A DNA stretch of 64,000 bases, from NCBI RefSeq assembly GCF_900116615.1, contig NZ_FPBF01000002.1, positions 124,001-188,000 on the forward strand. The letters run 5' to 3'. Numbering within the stretch: the first letter of the stretch is position 1; every line of letters begins with the position of its first letter. Origin of the DNA: Algoriphagus locisalis. GTDB lineage: Bacteria; Bacteroidota; Bacteroidia; Cytophagales; Cyclobacteriaceae. The translations under genes were made by a program, and so were the position numbers. This document shows, piece after piece, positions 8,217 to 16,618 of the stretch. The notes beneath the pieces are model-generated. The model was not told where the DNA came from. It searched no databases and saw only the letters and a list, made by a program, of their open reading frames with translations.

Positions 8217-9020
8217 TTACTTACCAGTCAATTTATGTTTAACCAAGATGTCAACCAATGTAATGGAAGCATCTTCCATGTCATTCACCAAAGAATCAAT
8301 TTTAGCTACACAATAGTTGTAGAACAACTGAAGGATGATCGCTACGATCAAACCAGCAACTGTAGTCAAAAGGGCGATTTTGATACCACCTGCTACTAGA
8401 GAAGGAGAGATATCACCTGCTGCTTCGATAGAGTCGAATGCACCGATCATACCAATTACTGTACCCATGAAACCCAACATTGGAGCAAGAGAGATGAAAA
8501 GAGAGATCCATACTAGACCTTTTTCCAATCTACCCATTTCTACAGAACCGTAAGAAATAATAGATTTTTCTACCATTTCGATTCCTTCAGAATATCTCAT
8601 CAAACCTTGGGTAAAGATAGAAGCTACAGGGCCTTTGGTGTTTTTAGTAACATCTTTAGCTGCTTCTACTCCTCCTGATTCAAGAGCATCTTCCACTTTA
8701 GTCAACAATTTCTTAGTGTTGGTGGTAGAAAGGTTCAGGGTGATGATTCTTTCTAATGCAACCGCAAGACCCAAGATCAAACAGATCAATACTGGAGTCA
8801 TGTAAAGAGGATCACCTTCGATGAATTTCTCTTTTACAACTTGGTGGAAGCTTAGCTCCTCTTCAACGATCTCATCGTCAACAATGGCAGGAGATGCAGC
8901 AGGCTCAACTGCTACTGGGGTTGGTTCTTCTTGTGCTGCGGTATCTGCATCTTGTGCGTTAGCGATAACAGGTGCGAATAGGATGCCTGCAAGCATGAAC
9001 AAAGCGATTAACTTTCTCAT
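8217..9020 (-). CDS. exbB: MotA/TolQ/ExbB-family proton channel protein
   Basis: A 267-residue protein. An N-terminal hydrophobic segment (LIALFMLAGILFAPVIANAQ) looks like a signal peptide or anchor and is followed by an acidic, proline-rich linker (about 24-55) absent from E. coli ExbB. Three further membrane segments follow, about 73-93, 171-193 and 212-236. The second and third carry the family signature (ISLFISLAPMLGFMGTVIGM and IALLTTVAGLIVAIILQ) that lines the proton path. It is the first gene of the operon exbB, small membrane protein, exbD, exbD. Which outer-membrane receptor it powers is not shown; no tonB is present here. Confidence 0.92.
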   Translation of the reverse strand: MRKLIALFMLAGILFAPVIANAQDADTAAQEEPTPVAVEPAASPAIVDDEIVEEELSFHQVVKEKFIEGDPLYMTPVLICLILGLAVALERIITLNLSTTNTKKLLTKVEDALESGGVEAAKDVTKNTKGPVASIFTQGLMRYSEGIEMVEKSIISYGSVEMGRLEKGLVWISLFISLAPMLGFMGTVIGMIGAFDSIEAAGDISPSLVAGGIKIALLTTVAGLIVAIILQLFYNYCVAKIDSLVNDMEDASITLVDILVKHKLTGK

Positions 9021-9082
9021 AATGTGGATTTTAAATAGACTTTTGATAAAGGTTAAATGGTTTCTACTCTAGAATCGAGTTT

Positions 9083-9115
9083 TAAAGTTATCATTTTTTA
9101 AATTCAAAAAACAAA
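9083..9115 (-). promoter_or_regulatory. Candidate promoter of the ExbB/ExbD operon
   Basis: On the minus strand TTTG (9112-9115) is followed after 21 bases by TAACTTTA (9083-9090), one mismatch from TAnnTTTG. The leader to the exbB start would be about 55 bases. Confidence 0.45.
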
Positions 9116-9545
9116 CGACTCTTTTAGAATTTTGTGAAAAATCAGGCTTATATCTCAGGATTAAGCAAGGTTTTACACGAACGGACATATTTCCTTTTAC
9201 ATTTTAAAAGGTTACATCACTTCAAAACTCGCGACTAAGGTTCTTATTTTTTCGCAGAAAGAAAAATTAAAAATCCCTAGAGCGCTAAGCTTTCTTTTAA
9301 GCAAACTCAATATCCTGATTTAATGGCAATTACAATTTGGCACAAATACCATTTATATCAAGATGAATCTTTTGGAAAGGACAATAAGTTGCAAAAATCT
9401 TATAACAAACCAGCTACACTGCCCAATAGAATTAACAAAGTTTAAACTTTTTAGAATGCTTATATGGAAGCTGATTCCAAATCATCCCCAGCTCTGTAGG
9501 ATATCGACCCGAGTTCACGAATTCTTGAAACCCGCTAGTGCTCTA
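9116..9545. other. Long gap without a recognised gene
   Basis: The gap between the exbB start and the tRNA-Ser terminator is 9021-9545, over 500 bases, the longest in the window. The short open frames in it (for example 9363-9551 on plus) have no protein-like composition. A perfect 14-base palindrome AAAGTTTAAACTTT lies at 9437-9450. I see no tRNA, riboswitch or repeat family. It could hold a small RNA or a decayed gene; the sequence alone does not show which. Confidence 0.4.
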
Positions 9546-9586
9546 AAATAAAAAGCCCTAACCATCAACAATTCAGACAGTTAGGG
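9546..9586 (-). terminator. Terminator of tRNA-Ser
   Basis: On the minus strand CCCTAAC (complement of 9580-9586) pairs with GTTAGGG (complement of 9556-9562) around a 17-base loop, followed by CTTTTTATTTT. It lies 10 bases beyond the tRNA 3' end. Confidence 0.65.
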
Positions 9587-9596
9587 TTATATGATG

Positions 9597-9683
9597 TAGA
9601 GAGGAAGGGATTCGAACCCTCGATACCCTCACGAGTATACACGCTTTCCAAGCGTGCGCCTTCAGCCACTCGGCCACCTCTCT
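9597..9683 (-). tRNA. tRNA-Ser (anticodon GGA)
   Basis: An 87-base class II tRNA read by eye. The acceptor stem AGAGAGG pairs fully with CCTCTCT. T8 and G9 are followed by the D stem GCCG, and the anticodon arm CACGC-TTGGAAA-GCGTG gives anticodon GGA, which reads UCC and UCU. A long variable arm (TATACTCGTGAGGGTATC) is typical of serine tRNAs. The T arm contains GGTTCGAATCC. CCA is not encoded; the discriminator base appears to be A, where G is more usual for bacterial tRNA-Ser. Confidence 0.95.
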
Positions 9684-9719
9684 AGATGATTTTCTGATCC
9701 AGAATCCCGAATCGGAGTG

Positions 9720-9751
9720 CAAAGAAAATTATTATTAATGCCCTTTCCAAA
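9720..9751 (-). promoter_or_regulatory. Candidate promoter of tRNA-Ser
   Basis: On the minus strand TTTG (9748-9751), 20 bases, then TTTCTTTG (9720-9727), one mismatch from the -7 consensus TAnnTTTG. It would start transcription about 30 bases before the mature tRNA. Confidence 0.45.
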
Positions 9752-9782
9752 TAAACATGAAAAATAGCCAATGAAATTGCTC

Positions 9783-10850
9783 TTAAGCACTCATCTCCCC
9801 TGCCAAAGGCACTTTTAACTTGGCGATAATCTCTGAGTGTCTGCTTTCCTGACCTAGCAAAAACATCAATTTAGTCACGGCTGCTTCGGTGGTCATATCC
9901 GTACCACTGACCACTCCTACACTCAATAACTCCTTACTGGTCTCATATCTACCTTGGATCACACGGCCCCCATTACATTGAGATACATTCAAGATAATGA
10001 TCCCCTTTTTGATTGCTCTCTGCAATGATTCCATAAACCAGGCCTCGCTTGGGCTGTTTCCAGATCCGTAAGTTTCCAAAACGATCGCCTTTAAACCTTT
10101 GATGTTGAGCGTGGCATCAATTACATTCTGCGTGATCCCGGGGAATAATTTGAGAATAAGCACATTATTATCAAGTGAATTTCTGTTCACCAATTTTTTA
10201 TGTGTCTCTAGGGGGCGAATAGCTTGTGTATTATAATCTATCACAATACCGGATTCCGCCAGAGGTGGATAGTTCTCAGACTCAAATGCATCAAAATGAA
10301 CACTTTGAACCTTCTTGGAGCGATTTCCTCTTAGCAAAAGGTGATTAAAGAAGATACATACCTCAGGTACAATAGGCTCTCCATTGATTTTTGCGGTAGC
10401 AATTTCTAAGGATGTCATCAGATTTTCCCTAGCGTCAGAACGCATTGCTGAAATAGGCAATTGGGCTCCTGTGAAAATCACCGGTTTATTTAGCCCCTGA
10501 AGCATATAACTAAGCATAGAAGCCGAGTAGGCCATAGTATCTGTCCCGTGTAGCACGACAAAACCATCGTAACTATCGTAATTTTCATAGATAATATAGG
10601 CCATGTCCTTCCAATGACTCATCGTGACATTCGATGAATCAATCGGCTCTGGGAAGGAAATTACTGTGATGGCAATATCCATCGTGTAGAGAATAGGAAT
10701 CTTCTCCAAAATCTGTCCGAAATTAAATGGCACTAATGCCCCGCTATCATCGTACGCCATCCCAAGTGTCCCTCCAGTATAAATAATCAATACTGAAGAA
10801 GTTTTGCTGGTACGCATTGCGGTATTTAATCGTACTATCTTATAATTCAT
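9783..10850 (-). CDS. ansA: L-asparaginase, type I (cytoplasmic)
   Basis: Hydrolyses asparagine to aspartate and ammonia. Catalytic signatures are YTGGTLG at 24-30 (nucleophilic Thr25) and HGTDTM at 101-106, followed by PVIFTGAQLPI. There is no signal peptide, which fits the cytoplasmic low-affinity type I enzyme. The 355-residue length is normal. The ATG overlaps the stop of tatD in the arrangement ATGA, so translation is coupled to the upstream genes. It is the last gene of a seven-gene run starting near 15971. A link between asparaginase and the glycosyltransferases upstream is not obvious. Confidence 0.93.
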   Translation of the reverse strand: MNYKIVRLNTAMRTSKTSSVLIIYTGGTLGMAYDDSGALVPFNFGQILEKIPILYTMDIAITVISFPEPIDSSNVTMSHWKDMAYIIYENYDSYDGFVVLHGTDTMAYSASMLSYMLQGLNKPVIFTGAQLPISAMRSDARENLMTSLEIATAKINGEPIVPEVCIFFNHLLLRGNRSKKVQSVHFDAFESENYPPLAESGIVIDYNTQAIRPLETHKKLVNRNSLDNNVLILKLFPGITQNVIDATLNIKGLKAIVLETYGSGNSPSEAWFMESLQRAIKKGIIILNVSQCNGGRVIQGRYETSKELLSVGVVSGTDMTTEAAVTKLMFLLGQESRHSEIIAKLKVPLAGEMSA

Positions 10851-11623
10851 GATTCAATCTCACGGAAAAGGTTGAGGGCGTTTTGTTTTGTCTTAAGAGC
10901 TACCTCCTCTTTCGAAATCTGTAGGTAATCTCCTATTTTCTCTGCAATAATAGGTAAATAAGCTGGAGAGTTCCTTTTTCCTCTAAATGGCACTGGAGCA
11001 AGATATGGAGCGTCCGTTTCCAGCACTAAATGCTCAAGGCTAACCTCAGGAATAACTTTATCTAACCCGCCGTTCTTAAAGGTAGCAACGCCGCCAATCC
11101 CAAGTAAAAAGCCCATTTCAATAATTTGCTTTGCTTGATCTAGATTCCCATTAAAGCAATGAAAGATCCCTTTCAGCTTTCCATCATGCTCCTCACGTAC
11201 GATTGCAATTGTTTCATCCATTGATTCACGGCAGTGAAGTACTATGGGCAAGTCTCTCTCTTTCGCCCAATTGATCTGAATTCTCAATGCTTCTTTTTGC
11301 TGCTCAAAAAATGTCTTATCCCAATATAGATCTAATCCAATTTCCCCAACAGCTGCAAATTGGCGCTTGTTCAGCCAGTCTTCCATTATAGCCAGTTGCC
11401 CACGAAAATCCTCCTTTACATCGCAGGGATGCAAACCCATCATCGGAATGCATAGCCCAGGATATTTCTCCTCACAATCCAGCATTGCTGAGATCGTCTC
11501 TACATCTACATTCGGCATGTAAACCCGCTCTATGCCAGCATCTCTGATGTCTTGGATCACCTGATCCCGATCCGAATCAAACTTAGAGGAATAAATATGT
11601 GCGTGGGTTTCTATGTAGGTCAT
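10847..11623 (-). CDS. tatD: TatD-family metal-dependent DNase
   Basis: A TIM-barrel hydrolase of the amidohydrolase superfamily. It shows THAHIY at residues 6-11 (metal-binding HxH), VGEIGLDLYWD, LHCRES, FHCFNGN and ETDAPYLAP, the full set of TatD motifs. Members act as 3'-5' exonucleases in DNA repair or degradation. I use the ATG at 11623 because it overlaps the stop of the glycosyltransferase gene in ATGA form and gives MTYIETHAHIY, the usual start; a longer frame to 11662 adds 13 unlikely residues. The length is then 258, normal for the family. Confidence 0.93.
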   Translation of the reverse strand: MTYIETHAHIYSSKFDSDRDQVIQDIRDAGIERVYMPNVDVETISAMLDCEEKYPGLCIPMMGLHPCDVKEDFRGQLAIMEDWLNKRQFAAVGEIGLDLYWDKTFFEQQKEALRIQINWAKERDLPIVLHCRESMDETIAIVREEHDGKLKGIFHCFNGNLDQAKQIIEMGFLLGIGGVATFKNGGLDKVIPEVSLEHLVLETDAPYLAPVPFRGKRNSPAYLPIIAEKIGDYLQISKEEVALKTKQNALNLFREIES

Positions 11624-12747
11624 TGGTAAACTCTGGTCTTCCATTTTGTCTTGGAAGGCCAAAAATAGTAAAGAATAGTAAGGACGGTAGTACAGAAATT
11701 ATAAAAATCAAAAACTAGGAGATAAAGCCAGTTGATTTTCACCCTAACTTTACTGGTTAAGCCAATCAGGAAAATGCCTTGTAGAAGAGACTTGAATAAA
11801 GCTAAACTCAGCCCTAATGATGGCTTCAGAACAATCAGCCCTATTGCTGCCACAAAGTAAACAACCTGTATTGCTAGAATTAACTTCCAGTAAACCGGCA
11901 AGGTCATCACTCCACTCATCCATCGCTTTCGCTGATCAAGTAAAGCTTTGAAACTGACTTCAGGTTTGGTGATGGCAAGCATTTTGGAACTTACCTGATG
12001 AGCGATTTTGAAACCTGACTTCTGAATAGCTCTGGAGATCTCAAGATCCTCAGTGAGACAAAAAGGCAAGTCCTTAAAACCTCCAGACTTCTCATAAGCT
12101 TCTTTACTGATCACCATGTTGTTTCCAAGTCCTGTTGTCTGAATCCTCATGTCCGTGGCTACTTTGACAAACCCTAGGGTCAACCACCAATCAACTTCCT
12201 GAAACTTTTCCAATAAACTAGTTGCCTTCACTTGGGTAATCCCTATGAGCAGACCGACATTTTTGCTAAAACATGAAACCCCTTCCCGTATCCAATTGGG
12301 ATTTACCTCACAGTCAGCATCGGTAAAAAAGTAATATTCACCTGTGGCTTTTTCCTCCAAAATCGCCAGCGCATTTGCCTTTCCATTTTGATTATAAAAA
12401 CCAGTTTGGGAGGAGCTCACTGTAAGAAAAGTTCGGTTTGGCATCCTTCCACACCAGTCAGTCAGTATCTCAGCTGTAGCGTCTGAACTTTGATCATCAG
12501 CAAATAGAAATTGTATTCGATCCGAAGGGTAGTCTAATTTTTCAAAAGATCTTAGCAGATCAGGAAGATCTTTTTCCTCATTTCTAGCCGCTATCAGCAC
12601 AGAGACTTTTGGAAAGTCCTCTTTTATTGGCTTCGAATGATCTTTCCAGAAAAAACGCAGCAGAACCCATGCTACTACAAATTGGATATAAAGTAGCCCT
12701 ATGACTAGTTGTGCAAGTATCACAAATAGCGCAATCCAAGCAATCAT
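11620..12747 (-). CDS. Membrane glycosyltransferase, family 2
   Basis: A 375-residue processive-type GT2. One N-terminal membrane helix (about 3-33) precedes a GT-A domain with VSVLIAARNEEKDLP (49-63), the UDP-sugar/metal motif DAD at 143-145, TED at 231-233 (catalytic base region) and QRKRW at 271-275. C-terminal membrane helices follow. This layout is shared with hyaluronan, PgaC and glycolipid synthases. It overlaps the deacetylase gene upstream and tatD downstream, each by ATGA. Together with the second GT2 (14871) and the NodB-type deacetylase it suggests synthesis of an envelope polysaccharide or glycolipid; the product is unknown. Confidence 0.88.
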   Translation of the reverse strand: MIAWIALFVILAQLVIGLLYIQFVVAWVLLRFFWKDHSKPIKEDFPKVSVLIAARNEEKDLPDLLRSFEKLDYPSDRIQFLFADDQSSDATAEILTDWCGRMPNRTFLTVSSSQTGFYNQNGKANALAILEEKATGEYYFFTDADCEVNPNWIREGVSCFSKNVGLLIGITQVKATSLLEKFQEVDWWLTLGFVKVATDMRIQTTGLGNNMVISKEAYEKSGGFKDLPFCLTEDLEISRAIQKSGFKIAHQVSSKMLAITKPEVSFKALLDQRKRWMSGVMTLPVYWKLILAIQVVYFVAAIGLIVLKPSLGLSLALFKSLLQGIFLIGLTSKVRVKINWLYLLVFDFYNFCTTVLTILYYFWPSKTKWKTRVYQ

Positions 12748-13370
12748 AACACATCGGTTTTCCAGCCCATCTCCTGAATATAATCTAGGTATTGCGGCAA
12801 AATCTTCGGCAAAAGTTCTTTGGTCTTCAATTGATCATGAAAGACCGCAACACAGCCTTCCTTCGAATGCTTAATAGATTTTCTTAAAACCAATTCAGGG
12901 TCCAGGCTTTGATCGTAATCTCCCGAAAGCATAGACCACATTACAATCTGTTTGAATTTGGAAACCTCCACAGCTTGTCTTGAACTGATCAAACCGTATG
13001 GTGGCCGAAAAAGCTTAGTTCTGACCCCCATTACATCTTGGAGGGCTTTATCGCAAAGTTCAATATTATCGAGATAAACCGACTTTTCTGTCTTCCAGCC
13101 ATGGAGATGATTAAATGTGTGGTTACCGATTTTATGGCCTGAGCTGACAATGTCTTTAGCTAAAGATGGATTCTTTGCCACATTATCACCAACGACAAAA
13201 AAGGTTGCATTCTGATTTCTTTTGGCTAATTCCTCCAATACAAAATCAGTGACGCCAGGCACAGGCCCATCGTCAAAAGTCAAGAAAATCGTATTATCTG
13301 CTGCACTTTTCTTCCAAATCCGCTCAGGATAAATCATCTGAAAAAGCCTTGGAACGGTATGCCATATCAT
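12744..13370 (-). CDS. Polysaccharide deacetylase, NodB-like
   Basis: A 208-residue carbohydrate esterase family 4 protein. It shows TFDDGP at 31-36 (catalytic and metal-binding Asp), HTFNH at 84-88 (metal-binding His pair), FRPPYG, and a C-terminal VFHDQL that fits motif 5. Such enzymes remove N-acetyl groups from peptidoglycan, chitin-like oligomers or poly-N-acetylglucosamine. No signal peptide is evident at the N-terminus, so it may act in the cytoplasm or at the inner face of the membrane. One base separates it from the phosphatase upstream, and ATGA overlap couples it to the GT2 gene. Confidence 0.9.
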   Translation of the reverse strand: MIWHTVPRLFQMIYPERIWKKSAADNTIFLTFDDGPVPGVTDFVLEELAKRNQNATFFVVGDNVAKNPSLAKDIVSSGHKIGNHTFNHLHGWKTEKSVYLDNIELCDKALQDVMGVRTKLFRPPYGLISSRQAVEVSKFKQIVMWSMLSGDYDQSLDPELVLRKSIKHSKEGCVAVFHDQLKTKELLPKILPQYLDYIQEMGWKTDVL

Positions 13371-13371
13371 G

Positions 13372-14583
13372 CTATTGAAACTTTAAGCTGAGCAAGGTCA
13401 AGTCATCTCTCAGCGGAATGTCTTTCGAAAAAGTGTTGATCTTCTTCAGAAACTTTCGATGAAATTCATCAGGATCCAGCCCTCCATTTTTAGCCACAAA
13501 TTTCTCCAATCGCTGCTCTCCAAATTCCTCTCCGGATGGATTCATAGCTTCGGTCAATCCATCAGTGTAGAGATGCAAAGAAAAATCAGTCAATTTCTCA
13601 CGCTTACCTACCTCCAGGAAAGGCAGCTCATCAAAAGCTCCTAGAATAGTGGTACCTGCGTCCAGATTCTCTCCTTTTTCTGCGCCTTCTCGATAAAGCA
13701 AAGGTGGATTGTGCCCGGCATTGACGTAGGTCAGTTTTCGGGTTTTGAAATTGAAATACCCTAGGAAAAACGTTATGAATCGCTCGCCATGCGTATTTTC
13801 ATACAAGGTGTAGTTCAATTGCTTTACTACCATTTCCAAATCTGCATCGCTGCGCAAAAGCGTACGAAGAGCCGCCTGGAAATTCGACATCAGCAAAGCC
13901 GCCGATATTCCCTTTCCGGAAACATCTGCAATACAGAAATAGACTTCATCCTTGGATTTTCGGATCAAATCATAATAATCCCCGCCCACCATGCTGTGAG
14001 GAAGATAGGTCACTTTTGCCTTCAGTTCCTTGTCAATGGGCAACTCTGCCGGGAAAAGCATCTGCTGAACCTGCGAGGCAATCGCAACTTCACGATTTAA
14101 GATTTCCTGCTCCAGTTGCTTTCTGGCAAATCGCTTATTTTCCAAAGCCACTACCAGAATATTCGTTAAAGCCTGCGTGAAATTTAGGTCTAAGTCCAGA
14201 CTCAAATCCTTTCGCTTGAGGAAGAGAATCGCCAGCATTTTGTCCTTGTGATAGACTGGCAGATACGTTTCAAGCTCCGCAAAGGAGTATTGTTCTTCTA
14301 ATTCCAACCTTAATTCTCCCGTAGCTTTTTCATCCACCACCTGATCGGAAGAAATCAGCTTGGGCACATTTCCTTTGACTCCGTGGGAAATTTTATTTTC
14401 AAAAGCCCCCTCTTTGGCAACGTATAGAATCAAGGATTTGATATTCAAATGAACTAGGCAGGTAAACTTGAAAATATTAAGCAAAACTGCCTCTGACTGG
14501 TTTTCATTAATAGCCTGGGTGATCTCCAGAAGAGATTTCAATTGCAGTTCCTTTCGTTCGAATTTGTGTGTTTCTTTGATCAA
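13372..14583 (-). CDS. PP2C-type serine phosphatase with GAF-like sensor (RsbU/SpoIIE class)
   Basis: A 403-residue protein. Residues about 15-150 resemble a GAF-type sensor domain. QVQQMLFP (171-178) is the helix typical of RsbU-like phosphatases. The SpoIIE/PP2C catalytic domain follows, with GGDYYD at 200-205, ADVSGKG around Asp220, YVNAGHNPP and LYTDGLTEA, and DDLTLL near the C-terminus; the Asp residues bind metal. Family members dephosphorylate anti-sigma-antagonist proteins in partner-switching pathways. No antagonist or kinase gene is next to it. It lies in the middle of an envelope-glycan-like operon, which suggests signal-dependent control, but this is inference. Confidence 0.88.
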   Translation of the reverse strand: MIKETHKFERKELQLKSLLEITQAINENQSEAVLLNIFKFTCLVHLNIKSLILYVAKEGAFENKISHGVKGNVPKLISSDQVVDEKATGELRLELEEQYSFAELETYLPVYHKDKMLAILFLKRKDLSLDLDLNFTQALTNILVVALENKRFARKQLEQEILNREVAIASQVQQMLFPAELPIDKELKAKVTYLPHSMVGGDYYDLIRKSKDEVYFCIADVSGKGISAALLMSNFQAALRTLLRSDADLEMVVKQLNYTLYENTHGERFITFFLGYFNFKTRKLTYVNAGHNPPLLYREGAEKGENLDAGTTILGAFDELPFLEVGKREKLTDFSLHLYTDGLTEAMNPSGEEFGEQRLEKFVAKNGGLDPDEFHRKFLKKINTFSKDIPLRDDLTLLSLKFQ

Positions 14584-14585
14584 TT

Positions 14586-14837
14586 CTACAGTGTATTATG
14601 TGCCATCAGGCCTTTTTTTGTTGCCAAAAAGTGTAAATCTTTTCCTTCTTTGATAATGTCAACTTCCCCAAACCGCTCGGTATCGGGATCATCTAGACAT
14701 TTGATAAAACCTTGTTCATAGAGACTTTGCAAAGTGGAGAGTAGCAAATCCTCTTCCCAAGCTAAGGCTTCCGCAAGGTAGGAATAGGGCTGGACAAAAT
14801 AGAGTTCGTCCATCAAGTCAAATTCTTGGTCGTTCAT
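14586..14837 (-). CDS. Conserved small acidic protein, winged-helix-like
   Basis: An 83-residue protein I do not recognise by name. It is acidic (MNDQEFDLMDELYFVQ) and its middle, LAEALAWEEDLLLSTLQSLYEQGFIKCL, has the spacing of a helix-turn-helix followed by a wing. It lies two bases before the phosphatase start and 33 bases after the second GT2 gene, so it is part of the same operon. It could be a small regulator or partner of the phosphatase; this is inferred from position. Confidence 0.65.
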   Translation of the reverse strand: MNDQEFDLMDELYFVQPYSYLAEALAWEEDLLLSTLQSLYEQGFIKCLDDPDTERFGEVDIIKEGKDLHFLATKKGLMAHNTL

Positions 14838-14870
14838 GATTTAATTTTCAGATTCTAAATTAACACTTCT

Positions 14871-15971
14871 CTAGTTCTCCCTGCCTTTCCAAGTGAATTT
14901 TCCACTTAAAGCCGCAATCCCAACTCGTAAAACGTAGAAAGGATGTACCACTGAAATTTGGAGTATTGCACCAGTATTAAGTTGCCTTCCCATTGTTTTA
15001 AGAACTTTGCCTAGGCTCAGTTTTTCAGCAGCGATTTTGATCAGCCAAGCTACTCCAAAAGTCAGTAACCCTTTTGCTCCCAGAAGTACTAGATACACGC
15101 TTCCTATCCATACCAACTGAATAAGAAAAGCTGCTATTGCGGAGCAGGCATGGGAAATAGAAAAATGTGCTCTCCATTTACTTGCCCATCGTACACGTTG
15201 ACTGATCAAAGAATCCCAAGTAGGCTCTGCTTTTGTCTTAACACTTGTATCTGCTGAAACCAAATAGTGACAAGCATCTTTGCCATACTTTGCATGGATT
15301 TTCTTTAGCAAAAACTCATCATCCCCAGACGCCACTTGACGATTCCCTTCATATCCATTTACTTCCTCAAAAGCCTCCTTTCTATACGCCAGATTTGCAG
15401 CGCTACACATCAAAGGCTTCTTCTGCGCAAAAGAATAATTAGTAAGAACTAAAATACTAGCCCAGTCCATAGCTTGAAAATCCGCTAAAAAGCCCGGCTT
15501 CTCCTCCACCATGACAGTTCCTGTTACCAGCTGAACTTTTGGATCTTGAAATGGCAAAACCATACTTTCTACCCAATCCTCTGCGAATTCACAGTCAGCA
15601 TCTGTACAAAGCATGATTTGTCCCTTTGCTTCCTTTACTCCTACTTCCAGCGCACTTTTCTTGCCCAGGTTTCCACTTTTCAAAATTCTGACATAGTGAT
15701 CCCGCTTAAAGGTCTTTTGCAAAAGCGCCAAAGAATTATCTTCAGAATGGTCATCTATCAACAGAATCTGGAGATCGGGATAGGTTAATTTCTTCAAATT
15801 CAAACACAAGCCTGGAATATTTTCAGCCTCATTTCTGAAAGGAATAAGCAAAGTCACTGCAGGAACAAAAGTCTGATCCGCAGATATTTCAGATTTGGGC
15901 GCCCAAAATCTACTCATCCACCAATGCAATGTGAAGTAACTCAGAGACCAGATCAGGTAAAAACTTAGCAT
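14871..15971 (-). CDS. Membrane glycosyltransferase, family 2 (second copy)
   Basis: A 366-residue GT2 with the same layout as the gene at 11620: a short N-terminal membrane segment, VTLLIPFRNEAENIPG (39-54), DAD at 124-126, GDDE at 216-219, QRVRW at 258-262 and C-terminal membrane helices. The two are distant paralogues. The start at 15971 (MLSFYLIWSLSYF) is chosen over a longer frame to 16007, which would overlap divergent ruvC. It is the first gene of the seven-gene run. The start codon is only 21 bases from the ruvC start, so the promoters of both genes must overlap or lie inside the opposite gene. Confidence 0.85.
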   Translation of the reverse strand: MLSFYLIWSLSYFTLHWWMSRFWAPKSEISADQTFVPAVTLLIPFRNEAENIPGLCLNLKKLTYPDLQILLIDDHSEDNSLALLQKTFKRDHYVRILKSGNLGKKSALEVGVKEAKGQIMLCTDADCEFAEDWVESMVLPFQDPKVQLVTGTVMVEEKPGFLADFQAMDWASILVLTNYSFAQKKPLMCSAANLAYRKEAFEEVNGYEGNRQVASGDDEFLLKKIHAKYGKDACHYLVSADTSVKTKAEPTWDSLISQRVRWASKWRAHFSISHACSAIAAFLIQLVWIGSVYLVLLGAKGLLTFGVAWLIKIAAEKLSLGKVLKTMGRQLNTGAILQISVVHPFYVLRVGIAALSGKFTWKGREN

Positions 15972-15992
15972 GTTTTGGGCTAACTTGCAGGG

Positions 15993-16568
15993 GTGAGCAA
16001 AGAACAAGAAAAAGCACCAAAGGAAAAAATCATATTAGGCATAGATCCGGGAACCAACGTGATGGGCTATGGAGTGATTTTGACCGAAGGAAAAAAGTAC
16101 AAACTCTTACAGTACGGTGTGATTCACCTTAAAAAGTATGGAACGCATGAGTTGAAACTCAAGAAGATTTTTGAACGAATCACAGGAATTATAGAGGAGT
16201 TCTTACCTGACAGTGTAGCCTTGGAGGCTCCTTTTTTTGGGGTAAATGTGCAATCTATGCTGAAGCTTGGTCGAGCGCAGGGAGTGGCAATGGCAGCAGC
16301 ATTGGCAAGAGATATACCGATCACAGAATATTCTCCAAAAAAAGTAAAGCAATCTGTGACTGGCAATGGAAATGCCTCCAAAGAGCAAGTTGCGGCCATG
16401 CTTCAGACACTTTTCACGATAACTGAACTTCCCAAAATGCTGGATGCAACTGATGCGCTGGCAGTGGCCTTATGCCATCACTTTCACGAAGGCAGAATCC
16501 AGACTAAAGGAAGAAATGCTGGTTGGAAATCCTTTATTGAAGAAAATCCAGATCGGCTTAAAAAATAA
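15993..16568 (+). CDS. ruvC: Crossover junction endodeoxyribonuclease RuvC
   Basis: Resolves Holliday junctions during recombinational repair, working with RuvAB. The four catalytic acids are visible: Asp18 in [12 protein letters not shown], Glu78 in ALEAPFFG, and Asp151 and Asp154 in [13 protein letters not shown]. The 191 residues are slightly longer than the E. coli protein (173), with extra basic residues at the C-terminus. The start is GTG at 15993; no ATG exists before the conserved DPGT motif. It is transcribed alone, divergent from the glycosyltransferase operon, and ends at a strong terminator. Confidence 0.95.
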   Translation: MSKEQEKAPKEKIILGIDPGTNVMGYGVILTEGKKYKLLQYGVIHLKKYGTHELKLKKIFERITGIIEEFLPDSVALEAPFFGVNVQSMLKLGRAQGVAMAAALARDIPITEYSPKKVKQSVTGNGNASKEQVAAMLQTLFTITELPKMLDATDALAVALCHHFHEGRIQTKGRNAGWKSFIEENPDRLKK

Positions 16569-16592
16569 AAACCCGGCGCTAACCGGGTTTTT
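16567..16592. terminator. Bidirectional terminator between ruvC and the barrel protein gene
   Basis: AAAAACCCGG at 16567-16576 and CCGGGTTTTT at 16583-16592 form a perfect 10-base stem around a 6-base loop. A and T runs lie on both sides, so it can serve both converging genes. Confidence 0.85.
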
Positions 16593-16618
16593 ACTTTCTT
16601 ATGGACTTTTAAAATCGT

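Noticed and set aside
8175..8399. Plus-strand open frame across the exbB end
   Set aside because: Antisense to the conserved ExbB C-terminus; composition is that of a reversed membrane-protein gene.
9330..9355. TGGCAC that looked like a sigma-54 promoter -24 box
   Set aside because: The -12 element (TTGC at the fixed spacing) is missing, and no suitable gene follows.
9363..9551. 62-codon open frame in the gap before tRNA-Ser
   Set aside because: No protein-like composition, no promoter at the right place, and it runs into the tRNA terminator.
15972..16007. 12-codon extension of the second glycosyltransferase
   Set aside because: It would overlap the start of divergent ruvC and adds residues ([12 protein letters not shown]) not typical before the membrane helix.
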